DNA of 64,000 nt from CAJMGO01 sp900557305 (GCA_905212975.1 CAJMGO010000001.1:149968-213967); one strand, 5' to 3'; numbered from the stretch's first letter, positions 33,850-43,301 are shown. Numbers and translations are program-made. Notes: generated by a model not told the origin, from the letters alone.

Positions 33850-34276
33850 TATAATTAAATTTGATGATAGAGCTATTTTGCCAACATATGGTACAGAATT
33901 TGCTGCAGGTGCTGATTTGTACGCTGTACTTGATAATACTATTTCTATAAATCCAGGTGAAACTGTATTTATTGGAACTGGTTTAGGGATGGAAATACCA
34001 GAGGGTTATGCTGGGTTTATATATGCAAGAAGTGGTCTTTCTACAAAAAAAGGACTTGCTCCAGCTAATAAAGTTGGTGTAATAGATGCTGATTATAGAG
34101 GAGAAATAAAAGTAGCGCTTTATAATCAATCAAATGAGTTAAGAACTATAGAACCAGGTGAAAGAATTGCTCAAATTGTTATAGCTCCATTTCTTAAATG
34201 TGAATTTAATTTGACAAATAAATTAAATGAAACAGAACGTGGTAATGGTGGATTTGGATCAACCGGTTTAAAATAA
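33833..34276 (+). CDS. dut: dUTP diphosphatase
   Basis: 147 residues with all five trimeric dUTPase motifs: AAGADLYA (I), YARSGLSTKKGL (II), NKVGVIDADYRGE (III), ERIAQIVIAPF (IV) and RGNGGFGSTG (V). It splits dUTP to dUMP and diphosphate, keeping uracil out of DNA and feeding dTMP synthesis. Its start lies within nrdG (SD AAGAGG), fitting a dNTP-supply operon. A terminator follows. Confidence 0.97.
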   Translation: MVNKINIIKFDDRAILPTYGTEFAAGADLYAVLDNTISINPGETVFIGTGLGMEIPEGYAGFIYARSGLSTKKGLAPANKVGVIDADYRGEIKVALYNQSNELRTIEPGERIAQIVIAPFLKCEFNLTNKLNETERGNGGFGSTGLK

Positions 34277-34317
34277 TGTTAGGAAATTGAAATTTAACAG
34301 TAATGGGTTAAAAATAC

Positions 34318-34352
34318 AAAGGTCAAAATTATTAAATTTATGACTTTTTTTA
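34318..34352 (+). terminator. nrdD-nrdG-dut terminator
   Basis: AAAGGTCA/TGACTTTT with one G-U pair, 15-base loop, then T-tract. The rest of the 269-base gap is AT-rich with a TATAAT at about 34497 for the next gene; nothing else seen. Confidence 0.65.
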
Positions 34353-34545
34353 ATTGAAATTAATCTATATTAACTATATAAATTTAATAGAGTTTATTAA
34401 AAAATTAAGTAAATATGTTGTATTTTTAAGAATTTAAAATTATCATAAGAAAAATTAATTATAAAAAATATTAATAGAAGATTACAATATTTATGGTATA
34501 ATGTTGTTAGTTATAATAATTGTAAATTGTTGAGGAATTTAAAAT

Positions 34546-35715
34546 ATGAAATTAAACGAAGAAATAAATAGATTAGATTATAAATATCAATTTGTTAAAA
34601 ATAATAGATATTGGAATTATGATAAAGAATATGAATTATTATTAGATAATAAAAAAATAAAAATTTCAGAAAGTGATATTTTGTTGAGGATATCTTATGA
34701 TATTTCAAATAAAGTGTATCTAAATTCAGTTAAAAGAAATGATATGGCTGATTACGAAATCCCAAATATTGATATTGAACAAATGAAAAAAATTGTTATA
34801 AGTTTTTTTATGAGTATAAATCCAAATTTAAGTAATAAAATATCATTCATTTTAGCAAATACTAAATTTATTAGATATGATAATAATATTTCTAATAGTA
34901 AGCAGAGATCTGTATCTAATGGCGACGGAATAAAATTATATTACAAAAATGATTTGAATTCTTTAGTTACTTTAGCACATGAAGTTAGTCATCGTATTTC
35001 AAATTTAGATGATAATCTTGAGATTAATAATAAAAACAAAGTCACATCATTTGCTGAAATTGAATCAGAATTAACAGAAGATTTATTTTTAGATTATTTG
35101 AAAGAAAACAATTTACAAATTAAAGATAAGAACTTGAGTGGTTCCGTCAGGCCTCTAAATAATAATGATGTTAATGATATCAAATATAATAAATATAAAT
35201 CTGCTATTTTTATGGCATATAGATCAATTGATGAATTAGAGTTTAAAAAGATAGCTAAAAATAGTAAAATATATAGTATTGATAATAAACTTATTAATGA
35301 GTTATCTAATAATTTGAATTTAGAAAAAGAAGAGATTATTTCTAGAATAGACAAGTTTATTAGTCAATATTATCCTGATGATGAAGAACATAATTATTTA
35401 GGTGTAAAAGATTATGATTTAAAAAATGGTAAACAATTATCTAATGAGTGTAGATTTATTTATGCGTATTGTTTTGTTGAAAAATTTAATAATATGAATT
35501 TGGATTATAGTCAAAAATGCAATTTTTATAAAAATTATTTAGATAATGCAAAAAATATGTCATTTCAGAAAGTTTTAGAATTATTTAATGTGAATTTATT
35601 TAGATTAGATGGTTTTACTAATGAATTTATAAATAAATTTAATGAGTTATCAAATAAAAATTATTTACAAAGTTATATAAGTCAATTAAATATTGAAACA
35701 GAAAAAACAAAATAA
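34546..35715 (+). CDS. Putative zinc metallopeptidase, M3-like, 389 aa
   Basis: LVTLAHEVSHRIS (about 142-154) is an HExxH zinc motif. About 20 residues on, VTSFAEIESELTEDLFLDYL matches the M3 oligopeptidase segment (AExxSxxxExLLxxYL) with the third zinc ligand. The protein is shorter than PepF (about 600 residues) and has no signal peptide, so it is a small cytosolic relative or a new subgroup. The N-terminal 140 residues are not recognised. A single gene with its own promoter and SD (TGAGGAAT). Confidence 0.6.
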   Translation: MKLNEEINRLDYKYQFVKNNRYWNYDKEYELLLDNKKIKISESDILLRISYDISNKVYLNSVKRNDMADYEIPNIDIEQMKKIVISFFMSINPNLSNKISFILANTKFIRYDNNISNSKQRSVSNGDGIKLYYKNDLNSLVTLAHEVSHRISNLDDNLEINNKNKVTSFAEIESELTEDLFLDYLKENNLQIKDKNLSGSVRPLNNNDVNDIKYNKYKSAIFMAYRSIDELEFKKIAKNSKIYSIDNKLINELSNNLNLEKEEIISRIDKFISQYYPDDEEHNYLGVKDYDLKNGKQLSNECRFIYAYCFVEKFNNMNLDYSQKCNFYKNYLDNAKNMSFQKVLELFNVNLFRLDGFTNEFINKFNELSNKNYLQSYISQLNIETEKTK

Positions 35716-35837
35716 ATTAATCGTTATGAAAGTTAAAACATACAGAATGATTTATTTTGTTTTTTGTTGATAAAATATTGGAGGATAAAAAAGTAACTGT
35801 TTGTAATTTATATATAAAAATTAATTAATAATGCCCC

Positions 35838-35863
35838 AAAAATGGATATTCCATTTTTTTTTG
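35838..35863 (+). terminator. Terminator upstream of mntP
   Basis: AAAAATGGA/TCCATTTTT, 3-base loop, T-tract. The preceding 120 bases contain no gene; I see no yybP-ykoY manganese riboswitch. Confidence 0.8.
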
Positions 35864-35910
35864 TTATAAATAAAAAATTAATTTATATAATTATGTATGG
35901 AGGATATCTC

Positions 35911-36450
35911 ATGAATGTTTTTGAAATAATATTACTTTCTTTTGGACTTGCTGCAGATGCTTTTGCTACATCAATATGTAAAGGTCTTGAACTTCCTAGA
36001 GTAACTTTTAAACATATGATTATTGTTGGACTTTTTTTTGGTATATTTCAAGGTTTAATGCCTTTGATTGGATATTTTATAGGAGATAGTTTTTCTTTAT
36101 ATACAGTTAAATTTAATAATCTTATAGCTTTTATTTTGCTTAGTATAATTGGTATTAATATGATACATGAATCATTTTCTAAAGATGAGATATATGATAA
36201 TTCTTTTTCTTTTAAAAATTTATTTGTTTTAGCTTTTGCGACAAGTATTGATGCTTTTACATCTGGAATAACTTTTTCTCTATTAGATATTAATATACCT
36301 ATAGCTATTTTTTTTATAACGATAATTACTTTTATAACATCTGTTTTAGGTGTTAAAATAGGTAGTATTTTTGGTTATAAATATAAATCTAAGGCAGAAT
36401 TATTAGGAGGATGTATATTAATTTTATTGGGAATTAAATTATTTGTTTAA
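35911..36450 (+). CDS. mntP: Manganese efflux pump MntP
   Basis: 179 residues, six membrane helices in two homologous halves. LSFGLAADAFATSICKGL (helix 1) and LAFATSIDAFTSGITFSL (helix 4) carry the conserved aspartates of the MntP/DUF204 family, which pumps out Mn2+. The ATG at 35911 follows GGAGGATATCTC; an apparent longer frame starts inside a terminator. Alone in its unit, with a terminator after it. Confidence 0.9.
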   Translation: MNVFEIILLSFGLAADAFATSICKGLELPRVTFKHMIIVGLFFGIFQGLMPLIGYFIGDSFSLYTVKFNNLIAFILLSIIGINMIHESFSKDEIYDNSFSFKNLFVLAFATSIDAFTSGITFSLLDINIPIAIFFITIITFITSVLGVKIGSIFGYKYKSKAELLGGCILILLGIKLFV

Positions 36451-36454
36451 AATT

Positions 36455-36484
36455 AAAGAAATGTATAGTTTCTTTTTTTTCTTT
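36455..36484 (+). terminator. mntP terminator
   Basis: AAAGAAA/TTTCTTT, 7-base loop, T8. Confidence 0.75.
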
Positions 36485-36618
36485 ATGATAAAATTATTTT
36501 TGGGTTATATTATAACTGTTATAGTAGATCTATTAAGAAATTGTTAAAGAATATTATTGAATAGGGGTCTGCTGATTTGTGATAAATACATTTAATAAAA
36601 AAATTATAAAGGAGATAA

Positions 36619-37113
36619 ATGATTATGGCAAGAATAATACAAGATGAAGAAGAAAGAAATAGGAGAATAGAAACAGTTGGTAATTTGTTTTTATTAACTG
36701 GATATTCATATAGAAGATTATCAGAATATTTGTCTAAAAACTATTTTAAAATATCATTTGTTACTGTAAAGGATTATTTGGAAAGATATATTAAAATGAA
36801 TCCTGATAAATGTGATGAGATAAATACAATAATTAAAGAAAACACTACAGTTAATTTTAAAAATAATGAAGGTATTAAAAACAGAATATATAAAGAAGCC
36901 GATTTGATTGAAAGTGGTTTTTCTATTCAAGAAATAGCTTCTTCTTTGTTTATATCACCTTCTGTTATTTCAAGAGATATGGCATTAAGGTTATCTGTAT
37001 TAGATCCAGAAAGATCTGAAAAAATACTAGAGATATTACGAGAAAATAGTTTTAGTAATTTAAATAATGTTACAAAAAATGAAGATAGTGATGTAAGAGG
37101 AGAAAAGAAATAA
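36619..37113 (+). CDS. Regulator with two SpoIIID-like HTH repeats
   Basis: 164 residues. Two successive segments match the pattern of SpoIIID (TVRxIAKxFGVSKSTVHKDxxERLxxINPxLxxEV): residues about 23-70 (GYSYRRLSEYLSKNYFKISF, TVKDYLERYIKMNPDKCDEI) and about 96-145 (GFSIQEIASSLFISPSVISR, DMALRLSVLDPERSEKIL). SpoIIID is a single-domain sporulation regulator; a tandem form is unusual. ATG 36619 and 36625 are both possible after AAGGAG. Sporulation itself is not implied, since such proteins also occur in non-sporulating relatives. Confidence 0.65.
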   Translation: MIMARIIQDEEERNRRIETVGNLFLLTGYSYRRLSEYLSKNYFKISFVTVKDYLERYIKMNPDKCDEINTIIKENTTVNFKNNEGIKNRIYKEADLIESGFSIQEIASSLFISPSVISRDMALRLSVLDPERSEKILEILRENSFSNLNNVTKNEDSDVRGEKK

Positions 37114-37127
37114 TTCTCCTTTTTATT
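37098..37127 (+). terminator. Terminator overlapping the gene end
   Basis: AGGAGAA/TTCTCCT with a 9-base loop and TTTTTATTT. Confidence 0.7.
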
Positions 37128-37151
37128 TACACAGTTATAAAAAAATAGTAT

Positions 37152-37181
37152 AATAACAAGTGTTATATAACACGTGTTATT
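37152..37181. promoter_or_regulatory. 30-bp palindromic operator for the TetR protein
   Basis: AATAACAAGTGTTA and the mirrored TAACACGTGTTATT form a 30-bp inverted repeat with one mismatched pair. It overlaps the -10 box TATAAT (37149-37154). Confidence 0.8.
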
Positions 37182-37198
37182 GTTTGGGAGGTGATATT

Positions 37199-37750
37199 AT
37201 GCCGAAGGTAAGAGTAACAAAAGATGATATTTTAAATATTTCTTTTGATATGGTAAGAATAAATGGAATAGATAATTTAAATGCTAGAAGGATTGCTAAA
37301 GAATTAAATTGTTCTGTTCAACCGATATTTTTTAATTTTTCTAATATGGATGATTTAAAGAAATCTGTTTTAATAAAGTGTTGTGATTATTTTTATGAAT
37401 TTGTATCTAATCTTTTTGATGAAGAAATTCCACCATATAAGCAGGTGGGTATAAATTATATTAAATTTGCTAAAGAAGAACCAAATTTGTTTAAATTATT
37501 ATTTATGTCTGATAATGATTTATCTATGCTTGAGAATAATAAATCAGTTGATATTATTAAACAGTATATTGGAAAGTCTTTGCCATTATCTGATTTTGAT
37601 ATAGATTCTTTTCATTTAAAAATGTGGATATTTACTCAAGGACTTGCTACATTAGTTTTAAACAATAATTTAAAATTAACAGATGAACAAATATCAAGTT
37701 TATTAACTAATGAATTTAAAGCTTTATCACTATATGAAAAGAATAAATAA
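37199..37750 (+). CDS. TetR/AcrR-family regulator of the ABC-2 exporter
   Basis: 183 residues. An N-terminal TetR helix-turn-helix: LNARRIAKELNCSVQPIFFN with the unusual FNF in place of YxHF, then FSNMDDLKKSVLIKCCDYFY. The C-terminal helices form the ligand and dimer part. The ATG at 37199 follows GGGAGGTGAT. The palindrome over its promoter indicates self-repression and control of the three exporter genes that follow after 18 bases. Ligand unknown. Confidence 0.85.
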   Translation: MPKVRVTKDDILNISFDMVRINGIDNLNARRIAKELNCSVQPIFFNFSNMDDLKKSVLIKCCDYFYEFVSNLFDEEIPPYKQVGINYIKFAKEEPNLFKLLFMSDNDLSMLENNKSVDIIKQYIGKSLPLSDFDIDSFHLKMWIFTQGLATLVLNNNLKLTDEQISSLLTNEFKALSLYEKNK

Positions 37751-37768
37751 TTAAGGAGATAGATTTAT

Positions 37769-38710
37769 ATGAAAAAGAGTGTTATTGAGGTAAATAATTT
37801 AACAAAGAATTATAAGAATTTAAAGGCAATAGATAATTTAAGTATTGATGTTTATGAGGGAGAGATATTAGGACTTTTAGGACCTAATGGTAGTGGTAAA
37901 ACTACATTTTTAAATTGTGTTTTATCATTGCTTAAATATAATTCTGGTAGTATAAAAATATTTGGTGATGTCATGAGTCCTACCTCATATGAAATAAAGA
38001 AGAATATAGGTGTTGTTTTTCAAGAAATATCTGTATTTGATGAATTAAATGTTTATGATAATATTGATTATTTTTGTGGTTTATATATATATGATAAAAA
38101 ATTAAGACAAAATTTTGTTTTAGATGCTATAAAGTTAGTAGGGCTAGAAAAGTATAAAAAATTTTATCCTAAACAATTATCTGGTGGATTACTTAGAAGA
38201 TTAAATATAGCTTGTGGAATAGCTCATAAACCTAAACTTATATTTTTAGATGAACCTACTGTAGCTGTTGATCCACAAAGTAGAAATAATATATTAGAAG
38301 GAATTAAGAATTTAAGAGATAATGGCGCAACTATTGTTTATACAACTCATTATATGGAAGAGGTTGAAATGTTGTGTGATAGAATTGTTATATTAGATAA
38401 GGGTAAGATTATTGCTGAGGGTAGTTGCGATGAATTAAAAAAGATGGCTAATATAGAAGAAAAAATAACTGTTGAAGTTAATAGTATTGATGCTGATATA
38501 ATAAATAGTATAAATAACTTTAAAGAGGTAGATAGTATAGAAGTTAATTCTAATCTCCTTATTATTACTTATAAAAAGGGTAAAAATAATTTAGAAAATT
38601 TAATTAAATATTTAAAAGAAAATAAGATAATTTATAATAAAATCTTTTCTGAAAGACCTACTTTAAATGATGTATTTTTAGAACTTACTGGGAAGGATTT
38701 GAGGGATTAA
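37769..38710 (+). CDS. ABC-2 exporter ATP-binding protein
   Basis: 313 residues. LLGPNGSGKTTFLNC (Walker A, about 35-49), the Q-loop GVVFQEISVFDEL, the signature LSGGLLRRLNIACGI, Walker B LIFLDEPTVAVDP and the H-loop TTHYMEE are all in order, so it is active. The C-terminal 90 residues are the usual DrrA/NatA-type extension. It starts 18 bases after tetR with SD AAGGAGA and overlaps the permease by one base. It powers export of a drug, lipid or peptide. Confidence 0.93.
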   Translation: MKKSVIEVNNLTKNYKNLKAIDNLSIDVYEGEILGLLGPNGSGKTTFLNCVLSLLKYNSGSIKIFGDVMSPTSYEIKKNIGVVFQEISVFDELNVYDNIDYFCGLYIYDKKLRQNFVLDAIKLVGLEKYKKFYPKQLSGGLLRRLNIACGIAHKPKLIFLDEPTVAVDPQSRNNILEGIKNLRDNGATIVYTTHYMEEVEMLCDRIVILDKGKIIAEGSCDELKKMANIEEKITVEVNSIDADIINSINNFKEVDSIEVNSNLLIITYKKGKNNLENLIKYLKENKIIYNKIFSERPTLNDVFLELTGKDLRD

Positions 38711-39834
38711 TGTTTTATCATAATTTTAAATGCTCATTAAAAATACTTTTAAAAAATAAAGGTTTAGTTTTTTGGACTTTTTTATTTCCAATAATACTTG
38801 GTATTTTCTTTAATATGGCTTTTAGTGATATAGATAAGAAAGAAAAATTTAATAGTATTGATATTGCTGTTGTATCAAGTGAAGATTTTAACAATAATGT
38901 TATTTTTAAACAATCAATTGAATTTTTAAGTGATGAAAAATCGGATAATAAAATGTTTAATACTGTTTATACTTCGAAGAAGAAAGCTACTTATTTATTA
39001 GAAAATAATAAGATAGATGGTTATTTAACTTTTTTTGGAGATAATGTTAATATTACTATAAAGAAAAATGGAGTAAATCAAACAATATTAAAATATATAA
39101 TAGAAGATATAAATAGTAATAAAAAAATACTTGCTGAGGCAGGTAATATACCTGAGACTTTATCTCTTATTAAAAATAATTCTGTTAAATTAAATAATAT
39201 AACTAATAAAAATTTAGGATTTTCTATGATAGAATATTATACTTTAATTGCTATGGCGTGTTTATATGGTAGCATGTTATCTATGTATGTACTTAATTAT
39301 AGTCAAGCAAATATAAGTAGTGTTGGTAAAAGAGTTTCTATTTCTTCTTCTAAAAAAACTAGTCTTTTATTAAGTGGATTTTTTGCTAGTTATGTAGTTC
39401 AATTAATAGGTATATTTTTACTTTTATTTGTGACATTGTTTTTATTTAAAGTTGATTATGGCAATAATTTAATTTATGTTTTTATTCTTTCTTTATTTGG
39501 ATCTTTAGCTGGTCTTGCTTTAGGAATTGCAATTTCATCTATTAATAATATAAGTGAAGTAACTAAGAATGGAATATTAATATCTATAATAATGTTTTGT
39601 TGCTTTTTATCTGGTATGATGGGGGTTTCAATGAAATATATAATTGATAAAAATATACCTTTTTTAAATAAAATTAATCCGGCTAATATGATAACAGATG
39701 GTTTTTATTCTTTATATTATTATGATAATTTGAATAGATTTTATTTTAATTTGTTAAGTTTATTTATATTTTCGATTATAATGATTCTTATTTCTTTACG
39801 TAATTTAAGGAGGCAAGAATATGACAGTATTTAA
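38710..39834 (+). CDS. ABC-2 type permease
   Basis: 374 residues: one N-terminal helix (NKGLVFWTFLFPIILGIFFN), a large extracellular domain of about 130 residues, then five helices near the C-terminus (YYTLIAMACLYGSMLS and on), as in YhgE/Pip-like or DrrB-type ABC-2 permeases. It pairs with the second permease at 39821, which it overlaps by 14 bases, so the transporter is probably a heterodimer with the single ATPase. Substrate unknown. Confidence 0.85.
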   Translation: MFYHNFKCSLKILLKNKGLVFWTFLFPIILGIFFNMAFSDIDKKEKFNSIDIAVVSSEDFNNNVIFKQSIEFLSDEKSDNKMFNTVYTSKKKATYLLENNKIDGYLTFFGDNVNITIKKNGVNQTILKYIIEDINSNKKILAEAGNIPETLSLIKNNSVKLNNITNKNLGFSMIEYYTLIAMACLYGSMLSMYVLNYSQANISSVGKRVSISSSKKTSLLLSGFFASYVVQLIGIFLLLFVTLFLFKVDYGNNLIYVFILSLFGSLAGLALGIAISSINNISEVTKNGILISIIMFCCFLSGMMGVSMKYIIDKNIPFLNKINPANMITDGFYSLYYYDNLNRFYFNLLSLFIFSIIMILISLRNLRRQEYDSI

Positions 39835-40969
39835 AGCATTTTGGAAGATTGTAAAAAAATATAAGGTTACTGTTATATTGTACACGGTTATGCTTATTAT
39901 ATTTGGTGGTATAAGTATATCTAGTGGTGATAATGGTTTTAAATATACTGATTCTAAACCTAGAATTTATGTTGTTAATAATGATTTAAATAATAAATTA
40001 ACAGAAAATTTTATATCTTATTTAAATAAAAATAGTGATCTTATAAAGATTAAAGATAATAAAGTAGATGATGCTATATTTTATAAAGATATTGATTATG
40101 TTATTTATATTCCTGAATTATACGGTAGTAATGTTTTAAATGGTTTAAATCCTATACTTGATATAAAAAAGAATGATTCATATGATTCTGCTTTAGCTCA
40201 GTTATTAGTAGAAAAATATATTAAAGTACAAAATATTTATGCGAATATGTATAGTGATGAAAATGTTATTGTTGATGCTATAAATAATAATTTAAATAGT
40301 TCTATTGATGTAGATATATCTTCTTCTATTAATATAAGTAAAACATCTAAAATGACATCTTATTTTAATTACGCTAGTTATAGTATTTTAGCTATTATTA
40401 TATATATAATTTGCTTAGTACTATTTTGTTTTAAGAATAAAGATGTAAGTAAAAGAATTTTAGTAAGTAGTACAAATATGAGTAAACATAATAAATTGTT
40501 ATTATTATCTAGTTTATTGTTTTGTATCATCATTTGGATATTGTTTGTTTTATTAGGAGTAATAATAATTGGTAGATCTTTATTTTCAATAAGAGGCATT
40601 ATTTGTATTTTTAATATGTTTTTATTTATATTTAATTCATTAACTTTTGCATTCTTTATAAGTTCTATATTTAGTAATAAAAATGCAATAGTTGGAATTG
40701 TCAATGTTGTAGCGCTTGGTGAGGCATTTTTATGTGGTGCTTTTGTACCGGTTGAATGGTTACCTAGTTTTGTTGTCGCTATAGCGCATATATTTCCTAC
40801 ATATTGGTATATTAATACAAATAATTTACTTGGAAATATAGATATAATTAATTTAACTACAATTAAACCTATAATAATAAACAGTTTAGTTATAATATGT
40901 TTCATGGTATTATTTATAATTTTAAATAATATTATTTTAAAGAAACAAAAATCTATAGAAAAAATGTAA
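39821..40969 (+). CDS. ABC-2 type permease (second half-transporter)
   Basis: 382 residues with the same architecture as its neighbour: helix 1 (VTVILYTVMLIIFGGISISS), an extracellular domain, and five C-terminal helices including LGEAFLCGAFVPVEWLPSFV, the re-entrant hairpin segment of ABC-2 permeases. SD AAGGAGG lies inside the previous gene. It ends the TetR-controlled operon; a HIRAN-domain remnant follows. Confidence 0.85.
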   Translation: MTVFKAFWKIVKKYKVTVILYTVMLIIFGGISISSGDNGFKYTDSKPRIYVVNNDLNNKLTENFISYLNKNSDLIKIKDNKVDDAIFYKDIDYVIYIPELYGSNVLNGLNPILDIKKNDSYDSALAQLLVEKYIKVQNIYANMYSDENVIVDAINNNLNSSIDVDISSSINISKTSKMTSYFNYASYSILAIIIYIICLVLFCFKNKDVSKRILVSSTNMSKHNKLLLLSSLLFCIIIWILFVLLGVIIIGRSLFSIRGIICIFNMFLFIFNSLTFAFFISSIFSNKNAIVGIVNVVALGEAFLCGAFVPVEWLPSFVVAIAHIFPTYWYINTNNLLGNIDIINLTTIKPIIINSLVIICFMVLFIILNNIILKKQKSIEKM

Positions 40970-40987
40970 AGCTATAATTTTTTTTAG

Positions 40988-41161
40988 AGTGTAGATAAAA
41001 CATACTATTTGGGTTATGTTCCTAGATATTATTGTAAAGAATTGGTAAATGAATTAGAAAAAGAAATTCAATATTCTGCTATGATTCAAAGTTTGAATTT
41101 AGAATTGCAATTAAGTGATGAGAATATTACTGCAAAAGTTAAGCTTATTCTTAATATATAG
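40988..41161 (+). pseudogene. HIRAN-domain fragment
   Basis: About 57 codons without a start, opening after a TAG: VDKTYYLGYVPRYYCKELVN is the conserved end of a HIRAN domain (YxGYVPRYYS), followed by IQYSAMIQSLNLELQLSDEN and a stop at 41159. HIRAN domains bind DNA ends or damaged DNA and usually sit in helicases or nucleases. Only the 3' end remains. Confidence 0.65.
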
Positions 41162-41241
41162 TTTAAAGCATAAATAATTATAAAAAAATTTTATAATGGT
41201 TAATTTTGGAAAGAAAAAAGCTAAAAAATTGATAAAGTAAA

Positions 41242-41270
41242 AAATAAGGAATAGAGTCCTTATTTTTTTT
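41242..41270. terminator. Bidirectional terminator
   Basis: AAATAAGGA/TCCTTATTT, 6-base loop, T-tracts on both sides. Confidence 0.85.
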
Positions 41271-43230
41271 AGAATTTAATATATTTATTTGTATTATATA
41301 TTGTTCCATCTATTTCAACGTAAATGGAATAATTACCTTTTAATCCTTCTTTATTTATATATTTTGTTATAACAATTCCATTTTCATTTTCATCTTCTGT
41401 AAGTATATCTACACAAAGTGCTGTATATGGATGTTTACTTATATTTAATTTATAATAATTATAAGTAAAATCTTTATATAATATAACATTAACTTTATTT
41501 TGTTTTTTAAATCTTCCTGTAAATACTAATCTATCTTCTTCTTTACTTATATTTATATTGTATTTATTTTCTATTTCTTTAATATCTTTAGAATTTATAA
41601 TTGGTATATATTTTTTATTATCTATTTTTGTTTTACCAAGTGTTCCAAGTCTATTAGCGGTTCCTTTTGTAAATTCTGTATCGTTATATATATTCATTTT
41701 TTCAACACGATAATTATTTGTTGGAAGTTTTATCTCAAAAATAATTTCATTATTTAATACTTCCACTGTATCAGATAATAATTCAACATTCCCATTTGAT
41801 AATCCGGCGGGTTTATTAGATGGGATATTGCTTACTTTTACTATTCCGCCAGAATGCACTATATAATGATTTTTATTTAAATAATCTACATCTGAAATAT
41901 ATGGAGAGTAGAAATCACTACCTCTTTCTTTTCCATATTCCCAAATTTGTTCTATTGTCATATTTTCTGTATCTATTTTATACATAACACCTCTTGAGTA
42001 TGAATTGATAGCTGAAACATAATTTCCTTCTAATTTAGATTTATTGTTTCCATTATCAAATATAAATACATATCCTTCAGGTGTTATCATTGCTGCATGT
42101 TGACTCCATTGCCATTCAAAGTTATTTCCAATTGGTTTAAAGAAATATTTTTGATATTCATCACTCCAATTAGTTGGATCACCTATAATCCAATTAAGGT
42201 TCCCTGTTTCATAATCTATATTTATAACAGCATCCATATGTCTTCCTGATAGGGTTATAGAGTTTGTTTTTTCATCATACCAAACAGAATTATTATGGAA
42301 CCAATCATAATCAGTCCAGTTTTCGCTTTTACCATCTTCCATATTTAGTATGTTTTTTAAGTCAAAAGTTTTAACTGTATTACCACTTTTTCTATCTATT
42401 TCAACTATATAATCTTCAACAGTACCATATGAGTTATTAAAATCATCTGATGAAATTAATAAATTTCCATTTGGAAGTTCAAAATAATCATGATGATATC
42501 CACCTTTTAGTGAATATTCATTATATATTTTTCCAAGCATATCGATTTCATATAATCCTGTCATATAATAAGGTGTATTTATTAATCTTTCTGTACTTAT
42601 TAACATATGACCATTATTAAGACGTGTATTATCCCATAGGGCATAATTAGTTAAATACCATCTAACATCTCCATTTACATCATATGCACATGTATATCCT
42701 TTAGAGGATGGAGTATAGAAGTAAAATTCAGTACCTAATTTATCTTTATTAGCGTATATGTTAGTTGGAATTATCATATCATCTGGTAATTTATCTGTTT
42801 TAATTTTTATTGTTTTATTTATTTCTTTATTATTTTCAGTATATTTAATGATTACTTCGTTTTCTTTATCTGGATATAATCCATAGATAGGTAAATAATG
42901 TTTCTTACTACTTTTAAATGTATGAGTTATTGTTGTATTTTTATCTTTTCCAACAATTGTTACAGTAGGTGTTACATCATATTGTGTTTCAAAAATAATT
43001 AGTGCTGTAAGGGGGGAAGCTTTATAAGGATCTAGAATAACATTTGGGTTATCTATTGTATATCCTTTTATTTTAAAATTATTTTCATATTCATTTTGTA
43101 GCGTAATTAAACTTTTTTCATCTTTTAATAATTCTTTATTTTTTATAATATTGTTTAATAACATAAATACTATAAATAAAAATATAATAATAAATATTAA
43201 TATAATTAAAACTTTTTTAATTTTCTTCAT
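41269..43230 (-). CDS. Arylsulfate sulfotransferase (ASST) family protein
   Basis: 653 residues. An N-terminal membrane anchor (VLIILIFIIIFLFIVFMLLN, residues 7-26) puts the rest outside the cell. An Ig-like N-domain is followed by a six-bladed propeller with ASST hallmarks: DVNGDVRWYL, LNNGHMLIS, GYHHDYFELPNGNLL, YDWFHNNSVWYD, LSGRHMDAVINID and WQWSQHAAMITPEG, which hold the catalytic histidines. ASSTs move sulfate from aryl sulfates to phenols without PAPS. No DsbA-like partner is near. SD GGAGAA lies upstream. It may process host or dietary phenol sulfates. Confidence 0.85.
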   Translation of the reverse strand: MKKIKKVLIILIFIIIFLFIVFMLLNNIIKNKELLKDEKSLITLQNEYENNFKIKGYTIDNPNVILDPYKASPLTALIIFETQYDVTPTVTIVGKDKNTTITHTFKSSKKHYLPIYGLYPDKENEVIIKYTENNKEINKTIKIKTDKLPDDMIIPTNIYANKDKLGTEFYFYTPSSKGYTCAYDVNGDVRWYLTNYALWDNTRLNNGHMLISTERLINTPYYMTGLYEIDMLGKIYNEYSLKGGYHHDYFELPNGNLLISSDDFNNSYGTVEDYIVEIDRKSGNTVKTFDLKNILNMEDGKSENWTDYDWFHNNSVWYDEKTNSITLSGRHMDAVINIDYETGNLNWIIGDPTNWSDEYQKYFFKPIGNNFEWQWSQHAAMITPEGYVFIFDNGNNKSKLEGNYVSAINSYSRGVMYKIDTENMTIEQIWEYGKERGSDFYSPYISDVDYLNKNHYIVHSGGIVKVSNIPSNKPAGLSNGNVELLSDTVEVLNNEIIFEIKLPTNNYRVEKMNIYNDTEFTKGTANRLGTLGKTKIDNKKYIPIINSKDIKEIENKYNINISKEEDRLVFTGRFKKQNKVNVILYKDFTYNYYKLNISKHPYTALCVDILTEDENENGIVITKYINKEGLKGNYSIYVEIDGTIYNTNKYIKF

Positions 43231-43301
43231 AATATTTTCTCCTTTCTAATATTATTTTAAATTATATATTTAAAAATTACTATAACGTAGAGGTTGAAAA
43301 A

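Noticed and set aside
35716..35910. A yybP-ykoY manganese riboswitch before mntP
   Set aside because: The conserved manganese-riboswitch core is not visible; the spacer holds only AT-rich DNA and a simple terminator.
41269..43230. A periplasmic Gram-negative ASST transferred recently
   Set aside because: Base composition and codon use look like the neighbours and the protein has a membrane anchor suited to a Gram-positive envelope; there is no sign of recent transfer.
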